A DNA stretch of 64,000 nucleotides. Origin: Pseudoxanthomonas sp. z9. GTDB taxonomy: Bacteria > Pseudomonadota > Gammaproteobacteria > Xanthomonadales > Xanthomonadaceae. Below the pieces are notes generated by a model. That model did not search any database. It had not been told where the DNA came from and worked only from the letters and a program-made list of their open reading frames with translations. The position numbers were made by a program, and so were the translations under genes. The DNA lies in the NCBI RefSeq assembly GCF_006542425.1, contig NZ_VFID01000016.1:124001-188000 (forward strand). Direction: 5' to 3'. Below, piece by piece: positions 35,413 through 43,247 of this stretch; the first letter of the stretch is position 1; each line of letters begins with the position of its first letter.

Positions 35413-35442
35413 GACCATGACTGATGGCAGGGGGACCATGAC
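35413..35442. promoter_or_regulatory. Direct repeat GACCATGAC upstream of the M28 peptidase
   Basis: GACCATGAC occurs at 35413-35421 and 35434-35442, 21 bp apart (two helical turns), 65-94 bp before the start codon. A TGTGCACA palindrome lies at 35469-35476. Possible operator; regulator unknown. Confidence 0.35.
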
Positions 35443-35506
35443 CTTTGGCCGGGGCAGACTCGATCCTTTGTGCACATTCGGGGACTAACCCGGGGAGAGC
35501 AGGGGC

Positions 35507-37096
35507 GTGTTGAAGCGGAGCGTGATGGCGTTGTGCCTGGGCCTGGCCGGAATGGCGCAGGCGAATGAACCGGTGGACCTGGACATGGTCAACCGCATCC
35601 GCCAGGAGGCATTCCACCGGTCGCAGGTGATGGCGACCTTCGGCCACCTGACCGAGGAAATCGGGCCGCGCCTGACCAACTCGCCGGGCATGGCGCAGGC
35701 CAATGCCTGGTCGCGCGGCAAGTTCACCGAATGGGGACTGTCGAACGTCCATGACGAGGCGTTCGACGACTTCGGCCGCGGCTGGACCTATCGCTCCGCG
35801 AGCGTGGAACTGCTGGCGCCGCGGGTGACCTCGCTGCGCGCCGTGCCCAAGGCCTGGACCCCCGGCACGCAGGGCCCGGTCGAAGGCGAGGCGGTGGTCG
35901 TCACCCTCAAGACCAAGGCGGACCTGGACAAGTACAAAGGCAAGCTGAAGGGCAAGATTGTCCTGCTCAGCGAAGCCCGCGAGTACAAGCCCGGCACCGA
36001 GGCGGATTCGCGCCGCTACGACGAAGCCGGCCTGACCGAACTGCTGTCCTTCAGCGTGCCCAAGGACACCAACCCGGCCGAGCGCGGCAAGCGCCTGGCC
36101 GAGTACCGGCAGCGCCAGGATCTGGTGCAGGCGACCAACCGTTTCCTGACCGAGGAAGGCGCGCTGGCCGCGCTCAGCATCAGTGGCTGGGACAACGGCA
36201 TCATCCGGGTCGGCGGCGGCGGTTCGCGCCGTGCCGGCGAACCGGCCGGCATTCCGGAACTGGCGGTGGCGGCCGAGCATTACAACCCGTTGCTGCGCGC
36301 AATCGAGCGCAAGCAGGACGTGCGCCTGCGCATCAACGTGGACGCGCAGTTCACCAGCGAGACCAATGATCCCGGCTACAACACGATTGCCGAGATCCCG
36401 GGAAGCGGCAAGGCCGACGAGATCGTGATGATCGGCGCACACATGGATTCCTGGCACGCCGGCACCGGCGCGGCCGACAACGCCGCCGGCGTGGCGGTGA
36501 TGATGGAAGCCATGCGCATCCTCAAGGCGGTGGGCGCCAAGCCGCGCCGCACCATCCGGGTGGCGCTGTGGAGCGGCGAGGAGCAGGGCCTGATCGGTTC
36601 GGCGGCCTACGTCGCCAAGCACTTCGCCGATTACCCGGAAGCCACCGATCCGGAACAGAAGAAGCTGCCGCGCTACTTCCAGGAGCGCACCGGCCCGCTC
36701 CAGCGCAAGCGCGACTACGACAAGTTCTCGGCCTACTTCAACCTGGACAACGGCTCCGGCAAGATTCGCGGCATCTACGCGCAGGAAAACCAGGCGGCGA
36801 TGCCGATCTTCGAAGCCTGGCTGAAGCCGTTCAACGACGTCGGCGCCACCATCGTGACCGTGCGCAACACCGGCAGCACCGACCACGTTTCGTTTGATCG
36901 CGTCGGCCTGCCCGGCTTCCAGTTCGTGCAGGATGGCCTGGATTACTTCAGCAACGTCCACCACAGCGATCTGGACACCTACGATCACGCGTCGCCGGAA
37001 GACCTGAAGCAGGCGGCGGCGATCCTGGCCTCGTTCGCCTACCACGCCGCGATGCGCGAGCAGAAACTGCCGCGCAAGCCGCTGCTGGAAAACTGA
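35507..37096 (+). CDS. Secreted M28 family metallopeptidase (carboxypeptidase Q-like) with PA domain
   Basis: 529-aa zinc aminopeptidase/carboxypeptidase. A signal peptide (MLKRSVMALCLGLAGMAQA) directs export. A PA domain lies at about residues 130-265, inserted before the catalytic core. Di-zinc ligands fall in HMDSWHAG, GAADNAAG, GEEQGLIGS and HHSDLDTYDH. It begins with GTG at 35507, preceded by GGAGAGCAGGG; TTG at 35510 is possible. It probably degrades periplasmic or external peptides. A strong terminator follows the stop. Confidence 0.9.
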   Translation: MLKRSVMALCLGLAGMAQANEPVDLDMVNRIRQEAFHRSQVMATFGHLTEEIGPRLTNSPGMAQANAWSRGKFTEWGLSNVHDEAFDDFGRGWTYRSASVELLAPRVTSLRAVPKAWTPGTQGPVEGEAVVVTLKTKADLDKYKGKLKGKIVLLSEAREYKPGTEADSRRYDEAGLTELLSFSVPKDTNPAERGKRLAEYRQRQDLVQATNRFLTEEGALAALSISGWDNGIIRVGGGGSRRAGEPAGIPELAVAAEHYNPLLRAIERKQDVRLRINVDAQFTSETNDPGYNTIAEIPGSGKADEIVMIGAHMDSWHAGTGAADNAAGVAVMMEAMRILKAVGAKPRRTIRVALWSGEEQGLIGSAAYVAKHFADYPEATDPEQKKLPRYFQERTGPLQRKRDYDKFSAYFNLDNGSGKIRGIYAQENQAAMPIFEAWLKPFNDVGATIVTVRNTGSTDHVSFDRVGLPGFQFVQDGLDYFSNVHHSDLDTYDHASPEDLKQAAAILASFAYHAAMREQKLPRKPLLEN

Positions 37097-37117
37097 GCAT
37101 CATCCTCGTGATGTGAA

Positions 37118-37154
37118 GAAGGCCGGATTCGCAGGAATCCGGCCTTCTTTTTTT
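37118..37154. terminator. Bidirectional rho-independent terminator
   Basis: GAAGGCCGGATTC-GCAG-GAATCCGGCCTTC followed by TTTTTTT. It lies between the convergent M28 peptidase and PAP2 genes and serves the plus strand best. Confidence 0.9.
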
Positions 37155-37174
37155 CCTGCGGTTTTCCGGTTCGC

Positions 37175-37726
37175 TCAGGCGAACAGCGACACGCCCGGCA
37201 CCAGCCATAGCGACAATCCGGCCAGTGCGGAGCCGATCGCGGTGGCGGCCAGCACGTCGCTGGGATAGTGCAGGCCCAGCACCACCCGCGATACCGCCAC
37301 GCAAGCCGCGAACGGAATCAGCAGCACCGCCAGCGCGGGGTAATGGGCCATCGCGACCACGGTGAAGGCGACCGCGTGCAACGTGTGGCCGGAGGGAAAA
37401 CTGAATTCGTCCAGCGGCGCGATCCACGCGCGGATCCTCACGTCCGAAGCGAACGGGCGCGGGCGGCGGGTCCAGCGCTTGAGCAGCTTGTAGAGGGTCA
37501 ATGCGATCACGCCGGTGGCGGCCAGGTGCGCGGAGGCGGCCAGGCCATCCAGCCCGTCCATCACGATCAGCGCGCCCATCAGCACGTACCAGAACACGCC
37601 GTCGCCCAGGCGGCTGATCACCGCGAAGAAGCGGCGCACGCCCTGCCATTCGCCCCAGCGGTTGGCGCGCAGGCACCAGCCCGCGTCGCGGCCCCGGAGC
37701 GCGTTACGCGGTAGCGACGTTCTCAT
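37175..37726 (-). CDS. PAP2 superfamily phosphatase
   Basis: 183-aa membrane phosphatase with four or five helices. The three PAP2 motifs are intact: KRWTRRPRP, PSGHT, and SRVVLGLHYPSD. Substrates are likely lipid phosphates such as undecaprenyl or phosphatidyl phosphates. The ATG at 37726 has GGAGGCC just upstream and lies 23 bp inside the 3' end of the glycosyltransferase gene, so the pair is probably coupled. Confidence 0.88.
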   Translation of the reverse strand: MRTSLPRNALRGRDAGWCLRANRWGEWQGVRRFFAVISRLGDGVFWYVLMGALIVMDGLDGLAASAHLAATGVIALTLYKLLKRWTRRPRPFASDVRIRAWIAPLDEFSFPSGHTLHAVAFTVVAMAHYPALAVLLIPFAACVAVSRVVLGLHYPSDVLAATAIGSALAGLSLWLVPGVSLFA

Positions 37727-38846
37727 GCGGCCTCCTTTGCGCGGCCAGACCGGCCAGCAGGTTGTCGAAATCGGTGGCGACCTGTTCCGGGCGCAGTACC
37801 CGCACGGCCTCGCTGGCATCGGCGCCGAGGCGCCGACGCAGCGCGTCGTCGGATCCCAGCCGCACGGCCGCGGCCACGAACGCATCGTCGTCGCGCACCG
37901 CGAAGCCGTGCACGCCGCTGCGCAGGTGCTCGCGCGCGGCGCCGTAGTCGAAGGCCACGGTCGGCACGCCGCTGGCCATGGCTTCCAGGGTCACGTTGCC
38001 GAAGGTTTCGCTGTGGCTGGGGAACAGGAACAGATCGCCGCTGGCGAAATGCCGCGCCAGCGCCGTGCCACGCTGAACCCCGCAGAACACGAAATCGGGA
38101 TTGGCCGCCGCCAACCGCTCGCGCGCCGGACCGTCGCCGACCCAGACGAAACGCGCGTCGGGGCGGTCGCGCTGGATCGCGCGGAACGCCTGCACGGCCA
38201 GGGTGAGGTTCTTTTCCGCGGCGATGCGGCCCACGTAGATCGCCACCGGCGTGTCCGCGCCCGCGCCCCATTCCGCGCGCAGGCCGTGATCCCGGTGCAC
38301 CGGCGAGAACTGCGAGGTGTCGACCGCACGGGCCAGTCGCACCACCCGCGCGAAGCCCTGTGTGGTCAGGAATTCCTGCAGCTCGCGGGTCGGCACCAGG
38401 GTGGCGTCGGCCCCGTTGTGGAATCGCCGCATCCAGCGCATCGCGGTTTGTTGCAGGAACGCCGCGCCGTAGTCGCGCATGTATTCGTCGAAGCGGGTGT
38501 GGAAGCCGGTCGCGACCGGAATGCCCAGCCGCCGCGCCGCGCGCAGCGCCGACCAGCCCAGCGGGCCTTCCGTGGCCACGTAGATCGCATCCGGTGCGGA
38601 TTCGCTCCACAGCCGGACCAGGCGGCGCGCCGCCGGCAGGCCGAATTTCAGCCCGGGATAGCGGGGCAGCGCCGCGCCACGCACCAGGGTGGTGTCGTCG
38701 AGCTCGCGCGGGTCGCCTTCCTGGCGCGGCCGCACCAGCGAGACCCGATGCCCGCGCGCGCGCAGACCCTGTTCCAGCCCCTGCACGGTCAAGGCAACGC
38801 CGTTGACCTCGGGCGGATAGGTTTCGGTGACGATGGCGTACCGCAT
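37704..38846 (-). CDS. GT4 family glycosyltransferase
   Basis: 380-aa GT-B fold glycosyltransferase. The N-terminus MRYAIVTETYPPEVNGVALT and the E-x7-E region SHSETFGNVTLEAMASG (about residues 280-296) are typical of GT4 alpha-glycosyltransferases acting on lipids (MgtA/SQD2 group). The ATG at 38846 is chosen because GGAG is 6 bp away; a GTG 12 bp upstream is possible. The overlap with a PAP2 phosphatase suggests glycolipid synthesis in which a lipid phosphate is dephosphorylated. This is inference. Confidence 0.87.
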   Translation of the reverse strand: MRYAIVTETYPPEVNGVALTVQGLEQGLRARGHRVSLVRPRQEGDPRELDDTTLVRGAALPRYPGLKFGLPAARRLVRLWSESAPDAIYVATEGPLGWSALRAARRLGIPVATGFHTRFDEYMRDYGAAFLQQTAMRWMRRFHNGADATLVPTRELQEFLTTQGFARVVRLARAVDTSQFSPVHRDHGLRAEWGAGADTPVAIYVGRIAAEKNLTLAVQAFRAIQRDRPDARFVWVGDGPARERLAAANPDFVFCGVQRGTALARHFASGDLFLFPSHSETFGNVTLEAMASGVPTVAFDYGAAREHLRSGVHGFAVRDDDAFVAAAVRLGSDDALRRRLGADASEAVRVLRPEQVATDFDNLLAGLAAQRRPHENVATA

Positions 38847-39005
38847 GCGCGACTCCACGTTTTGCGTATGGTGGAGACCGGCGATGAAACCCGCATTGCA
38901 GTTACATGGCGTTCGCGTGACAGGGCGCGGTGGGATTGGATTTCCGCGGAAGATGCCTTCGAGGAGCCAAGGCGGAGTTCCCTATCGAGTAGCCGCCCGG
39001 CTCAG

Positions 39006-39108
39006 CCCCCTTTGAAAAAGGGGGCGGGCACCTGCGAAGCAGGTGACGGGGGATTTGCTCTTGGCGCAAAAAGCAAAATCCCCCTCAATCCCCCTTTTTC
39101 AAAGGGGG
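39006..39108. repeat. Nested palindromic intergenic element
   Basis: About 103 bp with outer arms CCCCCTTTGAAAAAGGGGG (39006-39024) and CCCCCTTTTTCAAAGGGGG (39090-39108), an inner CACCTGC-GAA-GCAGGTG hairpin and a GGGGGATTTGCT/AGCAAAATCCCCC stem. It lies in the 340-bp gap between the glycosyltransferase and aldo/keto reductase genes, which holds no gene. It resembles a non-autonomous mobile or REP-like element. Confidence 0.75.
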
Positions 39109-39186
39109 ACGCAAAAGCGGAAGATCCCGCCATCCCCAATCCCCAATCCCCGCTTTCAACGGCCGTATGGCCGGTCATCCCCGCCC

Positions 39187-40158
39187 TCAAGGCACCGGAC
39201 CACCCCGCGCCGCGGTGAACAGTGCATACCACTCCTCGCGGCTCAGTTCGATGCGGTCGGCGGCGCAGGCCGCGGCCAGGCGATCGGGGCGGGTGGTGCC
39301 GATGACCGGCTGGATGCCGGCGGGATGGCGCAGCAGCCAGGCCAGCAGGATCGCTTCGGGCGAAACGCCGTGGCGGTCGGCGAGCAGGGCGACGGCCTCG
39401 GCGGTCGGACGCAGTGCGGGCTCGGCGGTTTCTGGGTGCGAGATCCGGCCACCGGCCAGCGGCGACCAGGCCTGCAGCAGGATGCTCTGGCGCCTGCATT
39501 CGTCCAGCGTGCCGGCCGAGGCGGTATAGGCGGTGCCGCTGGTGGCGGCGATCACGCCCTCGTTGATCAGGTGATGGTGCAGCAGGCTGATTTCGACCTG
39601 GTTGGCGACCAGTGGCCGATCGACATGCGCCCGCAGCAGCGCGATCTGGCTGGCGGTGTGGTTGCTGACGCCGAAATGCCGCACCTTGCCGCTGCGATGC
39701 AGATCGTCGAAGGCGCGCGCGACTTCTTCCGGTACACCCAACGGATCCGGTCGGTGCAGCAACAGCAGATCCAGGTAGTCGGTGCGCAGTCGGCGCAGGC
39801 TGCCTTCGACGGATGCGATGAGGTGCGCGTGGCTGAAATCGTAGCGGCCCGGCGAATCCGGGCGCGGATCATGGGCGAAGCGGATGCCGCACTTGGATTG
39901 CAGGATCAGTTCGTCCCGGCGCGAGGGCGATGCCACCAGCCAATCGCCGAACAGCCTTTCGGACTTGCCGCGCGCGTAGATGTCGGCATGGTCGAACAGG
40001 TTGATGCCTTGTTCCAGCGCGGTCTCGATGAGCTGCGCGGCCTGCCGGCGTTCCTCCGCGGTGGGATCGGTGTCGTCCCAGGCGCGGCTCAGCTGCATGC
40101 AACCGCAGGCGATCCGCGAGGCGCGCAGGTCGGTATGGGGAATGGGATAGCGGCGCAT
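39187..40158 (-). CDS. Aldo/keto reductase (YdhF-like)
   Basis: 323-aa NADPH-dependent TIM-barrel reductase. Catalytic tetrad residues are in NLFDHADIYARG (Asp, Tyr), LQSKCGIRF (Lys) and DLLLLHRPD (His). The N-terminus (RIACGCMQLSRAWDD) fits the YdhF subgroup. Substrate is unknown; the family reduces assorted carbonyls. It stands alone, with a palindromic repeat element after its 3' end. Confidence 0.9.
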   Translation of the reverse strand: MRRYPIPHTDLRASRIACGCMQLSRAWDDTDPTAEERRQAAQLIETALEQGINLFDHADIYARGKSERLFGDWLVASPSRRDELILQSKCGIRFAHDPRPDSPGRYDFSHAHLIASVEGSLRRLRTDYLDLLLLHRPDPLGVPEEVARAFDDLHRSGKVRHFGVSNHTASQIALLRAHVDRPLVANQVEISLLHHHLINEGVIAATSGTAYTASAGTLDECRRQSILLQAWSPLAGGRISHPETAEPALRPTAEAVALLADRHGVSPEAILLAWLLRHPAGIQPVIGTTRPDRLAAACAADRIELSREEWYALFTAARGGPVP

Positions 40159-40222
40159 GGGACGGGTTCCGGTCAGGACGCCGGATCATGCCAGAGCGGC
40201 GCACCGCTCCGGAGGCGACCTA

Positions 40223-41470
40223 TCAGTGGACCCGATTGCCCGGCGGCTCCAGCAGCGCCAGCAGCGCCGGCAACGACAGCGGTCGCGACAGGAAATAGCC
40301 CTGCGCGTCCGGCACGCCCAGCGCGCGCAGCGCGGCCAGTTCTTCCGCCGTCTCCACGCCTTCGGCGACGATGCCGCTGTGGGTTTCGCGGGCGAAGGCG
40401 ATCAGCGCCGCGGCCAGTGCGCGGCGCGGTGAATCGGTGTCGATGCTTCGGGTCAGGGTCATGTCGAGCTTGATGATGTCCGGGCTGGTGGCCAATACGT
40501 GGCGCATGCTCGCGTAGCCGGCGCCGGCATCGTCGACCGCGACGCGCACGCCCAGCCGGCGCAGCGGCGCCAGCCGCTCCCGCAGCACCGCGTAGTCCTC
40601 CACGTAGTCGTGCTCGGTGATTTCCAGCACCAGCCGATGCGGCGGAAGTTCGTCCAGGTAGCCGGCAATCTCGCCGCCGATGAGCGTCTGCGGCGAGACA
40701 TTGACCGATACATAGAAGTCGCCGGGGACGTGGCGCAGGCCATCGAGCGCGGTAAGGATCGCGTTGAGTTCCATCCGCACGCCCAGGCCGATTTCGCGCG
40801 CCTCGTTGAACCACAGGTCCGGGGGCCGCGGTGGATTGATATCGAACCGCGACAGGCATTCGATACCGATGATGCGTTCTTCGGCGAGGTGGTAGATCGG
40901 CTGGTAGACGATGCTGGGCTGGCCCATTTCGAGCACCGAAGTGATCCGCTCGACCTTTTCCTGGTGCTGGCGCACGGCATCCAGATCGCCGTCGATCTGG
41001 TAGGCGAGCAGATCCGCGAAGGCGCGCATCATGTGCAGGTCGCGTTCGCCCAGCGACAGGTGCGGGCGCAGGCTGAAACAGCAGAAGGTGCCGTAGACGC
41101 GGCCGTCGCGCAGGCGGATGGGAACGCTGATGTGCGCGCCGATCGGCACCTGCGCGGTCTCCGGAATCGCGGCCAGCGCCGGCACCGCGGTGGTATCCGG
41201 TATCAACTGCGGAATGCGGCCCTCGACCACGCGCAGGCAGTAGCCTTCATCGAGCGGGCTGCTGTCGCCGGGACGGATCGGCATCGGTTCAATCGAACCC
41301 GCCACGTGGCGGAAGGTCCGGTAGTGGCCACCGAATTCGGAGATGAACGCCACGTCCATGCCCAGATGGGTGCGTACCGCGTCGAGCACGCGATCGACGT
41401 TGTGGCCGATGGCCAGCGCGCCGGGCCCGCCTTGGGCCAGGATGGCATTCCAGGGAGCATCGTTCCGCAT
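40223..41470 (-). CDS. GAF-EAL protein, predicted c-di-GMP phosphodiesterase
   Basis: 415-aa soluble protein with a GAF sensor domain (about residues 20-165) and an EAL domain (about 180-410). The EAL signature is written ECLSRF (Glu204). Other catalytic positions appear retained: SVNVSP, LEITEHD, AVDDAGAGYASM, IIKLD and AEGVET. Loop 6 reads DAGAG instead of the usual DFGTG. Activity is therefore likely but not certain. The ATG at 41470 has a perfect AGGAGG; a longer reading from 41512 is less likely. Confidence 0.88.
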   Translation of the reverse strand: MRNDAPWNAILAQGGPGALAIGHNVDRVLDAVRTHLGMDVAFISEFGGHYRTFRHVAGSIEPMPIRPGDSSPLDEGYCLRVVEGRIPQLIPDTTAVPALAAIPETAQVPIGAHISVPIRLRDGRVYGTFCCFSLRPHLSLGERDLHMMRAFADLLAYQIDGDLDAVRQHQEKVERITSVLEMGQPSIVYQPIYHLAEERIIGIECLSRFDINPPRPPDLWFNEAREIGLGVRMELNAILTALDGLRHVPGDFYVSVNVSPQTLIGGEIAGYLDELPPHRLVLEITEHDYVEDYAVLRERLAPLRRLGVRVAVDDAGAGYASMRHVLATSPDIIKLDMTLTRSIDTDSPRRALAAALIAFARETHSGIVAEGVETAEELAALRALGVPDAQGYFLSRPLSLPALLALLEPPGNRVH

Positions 41471-41646
41471 GACTTCCTCCTGAAGGCAGGGCGGAAAACG
41501 ATCGGCGGACACGGGCGCAGGGCGGTTTTATGGCGAGGCGGGATCGGTCCCCTGTCCGATCCGGCGCCGCCCGGCGTGGCCTCGACGGTTTCCCGGGCGG
41601 AGTCTAGCGCGGGCGTTTGCGGTTTGCAGCGGCCAGGCGGATCGGC

Positions 41647-43176
41647 TCAGGCGACGAAGGGTTTGAAGGTGATGCCCAGGCCCTGCATGTCCTCGGGCTC
41701 GCCGACCAGGTCCGACTTCAATAGCGGCCGGGCCTCGATCCAGCGGCGATCGACCACCAGCCGGAGTTCGTCGCCCTCGGCGGTGAGCTCGAGGCGCGGA
41801 ATCGGCGCGGCCTCGTGCGCGCGATGCAGCAGCACCGCCAGTCGCAGCAGCGCCGCCTTGCGCTTGGCCGACAACAGCAGGCGGTCGGGCAGGGCGTCGA
41901 AGGCGGTCTTGGGAATGTTGCGCCGATGCGTGCGCACCAGCGCCGCCAGGACCTGCTGCTCCTGCCGGGAGAAGCCGGCGATGTCGGAGTTCTCCAGCAC
42001 ATAGGCGCCGTGCGCGTGGTACTGGCTGTGGGCAATGACCAGGCCGATCTCGTGCAGGCGCGCGGCCCAGCCGAGCATGCGGGCATCGTCATCGTCCAGT
42101 TTCCAGGCACCGGCGACCTGCTCGTGCAGGCGCAGCGCGGTGGCTTCCACCCGCGCGGCCTGGGTTTCATCGATGCCGTAGCGCTGGGTCAGCGCGGCCG
42201 CCGACATGTCGCGCGGATCGTTGTCGCTGCCGCGGCCCAGCATGTCGTACAGGATGCCTTCGCGCATGGCCGCCTTGCTGACCATCAGCCGCTGCAGGCC
42301 CAACGCCTCGAAGGCGGCCTCCAGCACCAGCACGCCGCCGGCGATGATCGGGCGGCGGTCGCTGGACAGGCCGGGCAGGTCGATGGCGTCGATGCGCTCC
42401 GCCTGCAGCAGGCGATCGCGCACCTGCGGCAGGGCCTCGGCGGTGACCGCGCCCTTGGTCAGTTTCATCGCCGCGCAGATTTCGCCGATCGCCTTGTTGG
42501 TGCCGGAGGAACCGATCGCCTCCTGCCAGCCCAGCGAGCGGTACTGGCCGGCGAACTGCTGGAACTCGGCGGCGATTTCGGTGAGGGCTTCCTTCCAGCG
42601 CTTCTTGGACAGCTTGCCGCCGGGGAAGAAGCGGCGGGTGCTGGCGATGCAGCCGGCCTGCAGGCTTTCGCGCTCCAGGGTCTCCATGCCACGGCCGATG
42701 ATGAATTCGGTGGAACCGCCGCCGATGTCGATGACCAGGCGCAACTGCCCAGCCTTGGGCGGCTGCGCGTGGGCCACGCCCAGGTAGATCAGGCGCGCCT
42801 CCTCGCGGCCGGACACCACTTCGATCGGCTTGCCCAGCGCGGCTTCGGCCGGCACCAGGAAAGACTGCGGATCGGCCAGCTGGCGGACCGTGTTGGTCGC
42901 CAGCGCGCGTACCCGGCTGGCCGGGATGTCGCGGATGCGCTGGCCGAAGCGGGACAGGCAATCCAGCGCGCGTTCGCGCGCCGCCTGCGACAGCCCGCCC
43001 TTGCCGTCCAGGCCGTCGGCCATGCGCACGGTCTCGCGCAGGCGATCGACCACGCGCAACTGGCCCAGCGTGTAGCGTGCCACGATCATGTGGAAGCTGT
43101 TGGAACCGAGATCGATGGCGGCAAGCTGTTCGCCGTCGTGGGGCGGCGGCGAGACGGGGGCGGAGACGGGCGGCAT
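41647..43176 (-). CDS. ppx: Exopolyphosphatase
   Basis: 509-aa Ppx/GppA family enzyme releasing phosphate from polyphosphate ends. The actin-like ATPase core has AAIDLGSNSFHMIVA, the phosphate-binding DIGGGSTEF and GSSGTNKAI motifs, and a C-terminal HD-like domain (RLHEIGLVIAHSQYH). Length matches E. coli Ppx (513 aa). It lies 71 bp after ppk on the same strand, giving phoB-phoR-ppk-ppx. It opposes Ppk, so the cluster carries both synthesis and breakdown. Confidence 0.95.
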   Translation of the reverse strand: MPPVSAPVSPPPHDGEQLAAIDLGSNSFHMIVARYTLGQLRVVDRLRETVRMADGLDGKGGLSQAARERALDCLSRFGQRIRDIPASRVRALATNTVRQLADPQSFLVPAEAALGKPIEVVSGREEARLIYLGVAHAQPPKAGQLRLVIDIGGGSTEFIIGRGMETLERESLQAGCIASTRRFFPGGKLSKKRWKEALTEIAAEFQQFAGQYRSLGWQEAIGSSGTNKAIGEICAAMKLTKGAVTAEALPQVRDRLLQAERIDAIDLPGLSSDRRPIIAGGVLVLEAAFEALGLQRLMVSKAAMREGILYDMLGRGSDNDPRDMSAAALTQRYGIDETQAARVEATALRLHEQVAGAWKLDDDDARMLGWAARLHEIGLVIAHSQYHAHGAYVLENSDIAGFSRQEQQVLAALVRTHRRNIPKTAFDALPDRLLLSAKRKAALLRLAVLLHRAHEAAPIPRLELTAEGDELRLVVDRRWIEARPLLKSDLVGEPEDMQGLGITFKPFVA

Positions 43177-43247
43177 CGGAAAAGCCTAGAGGCAGGGACG
43201 GCGGCTTGGCAACGCGGTCCGTGCCATTTCAGGCACTTGCATCGCCC

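Noticed and set aside
39120-39150. Short AATCCCC direct repeats after the palindromic element
   Set aside because: Simple low-complexity run with no supporting feature; similar words occur near 46740.
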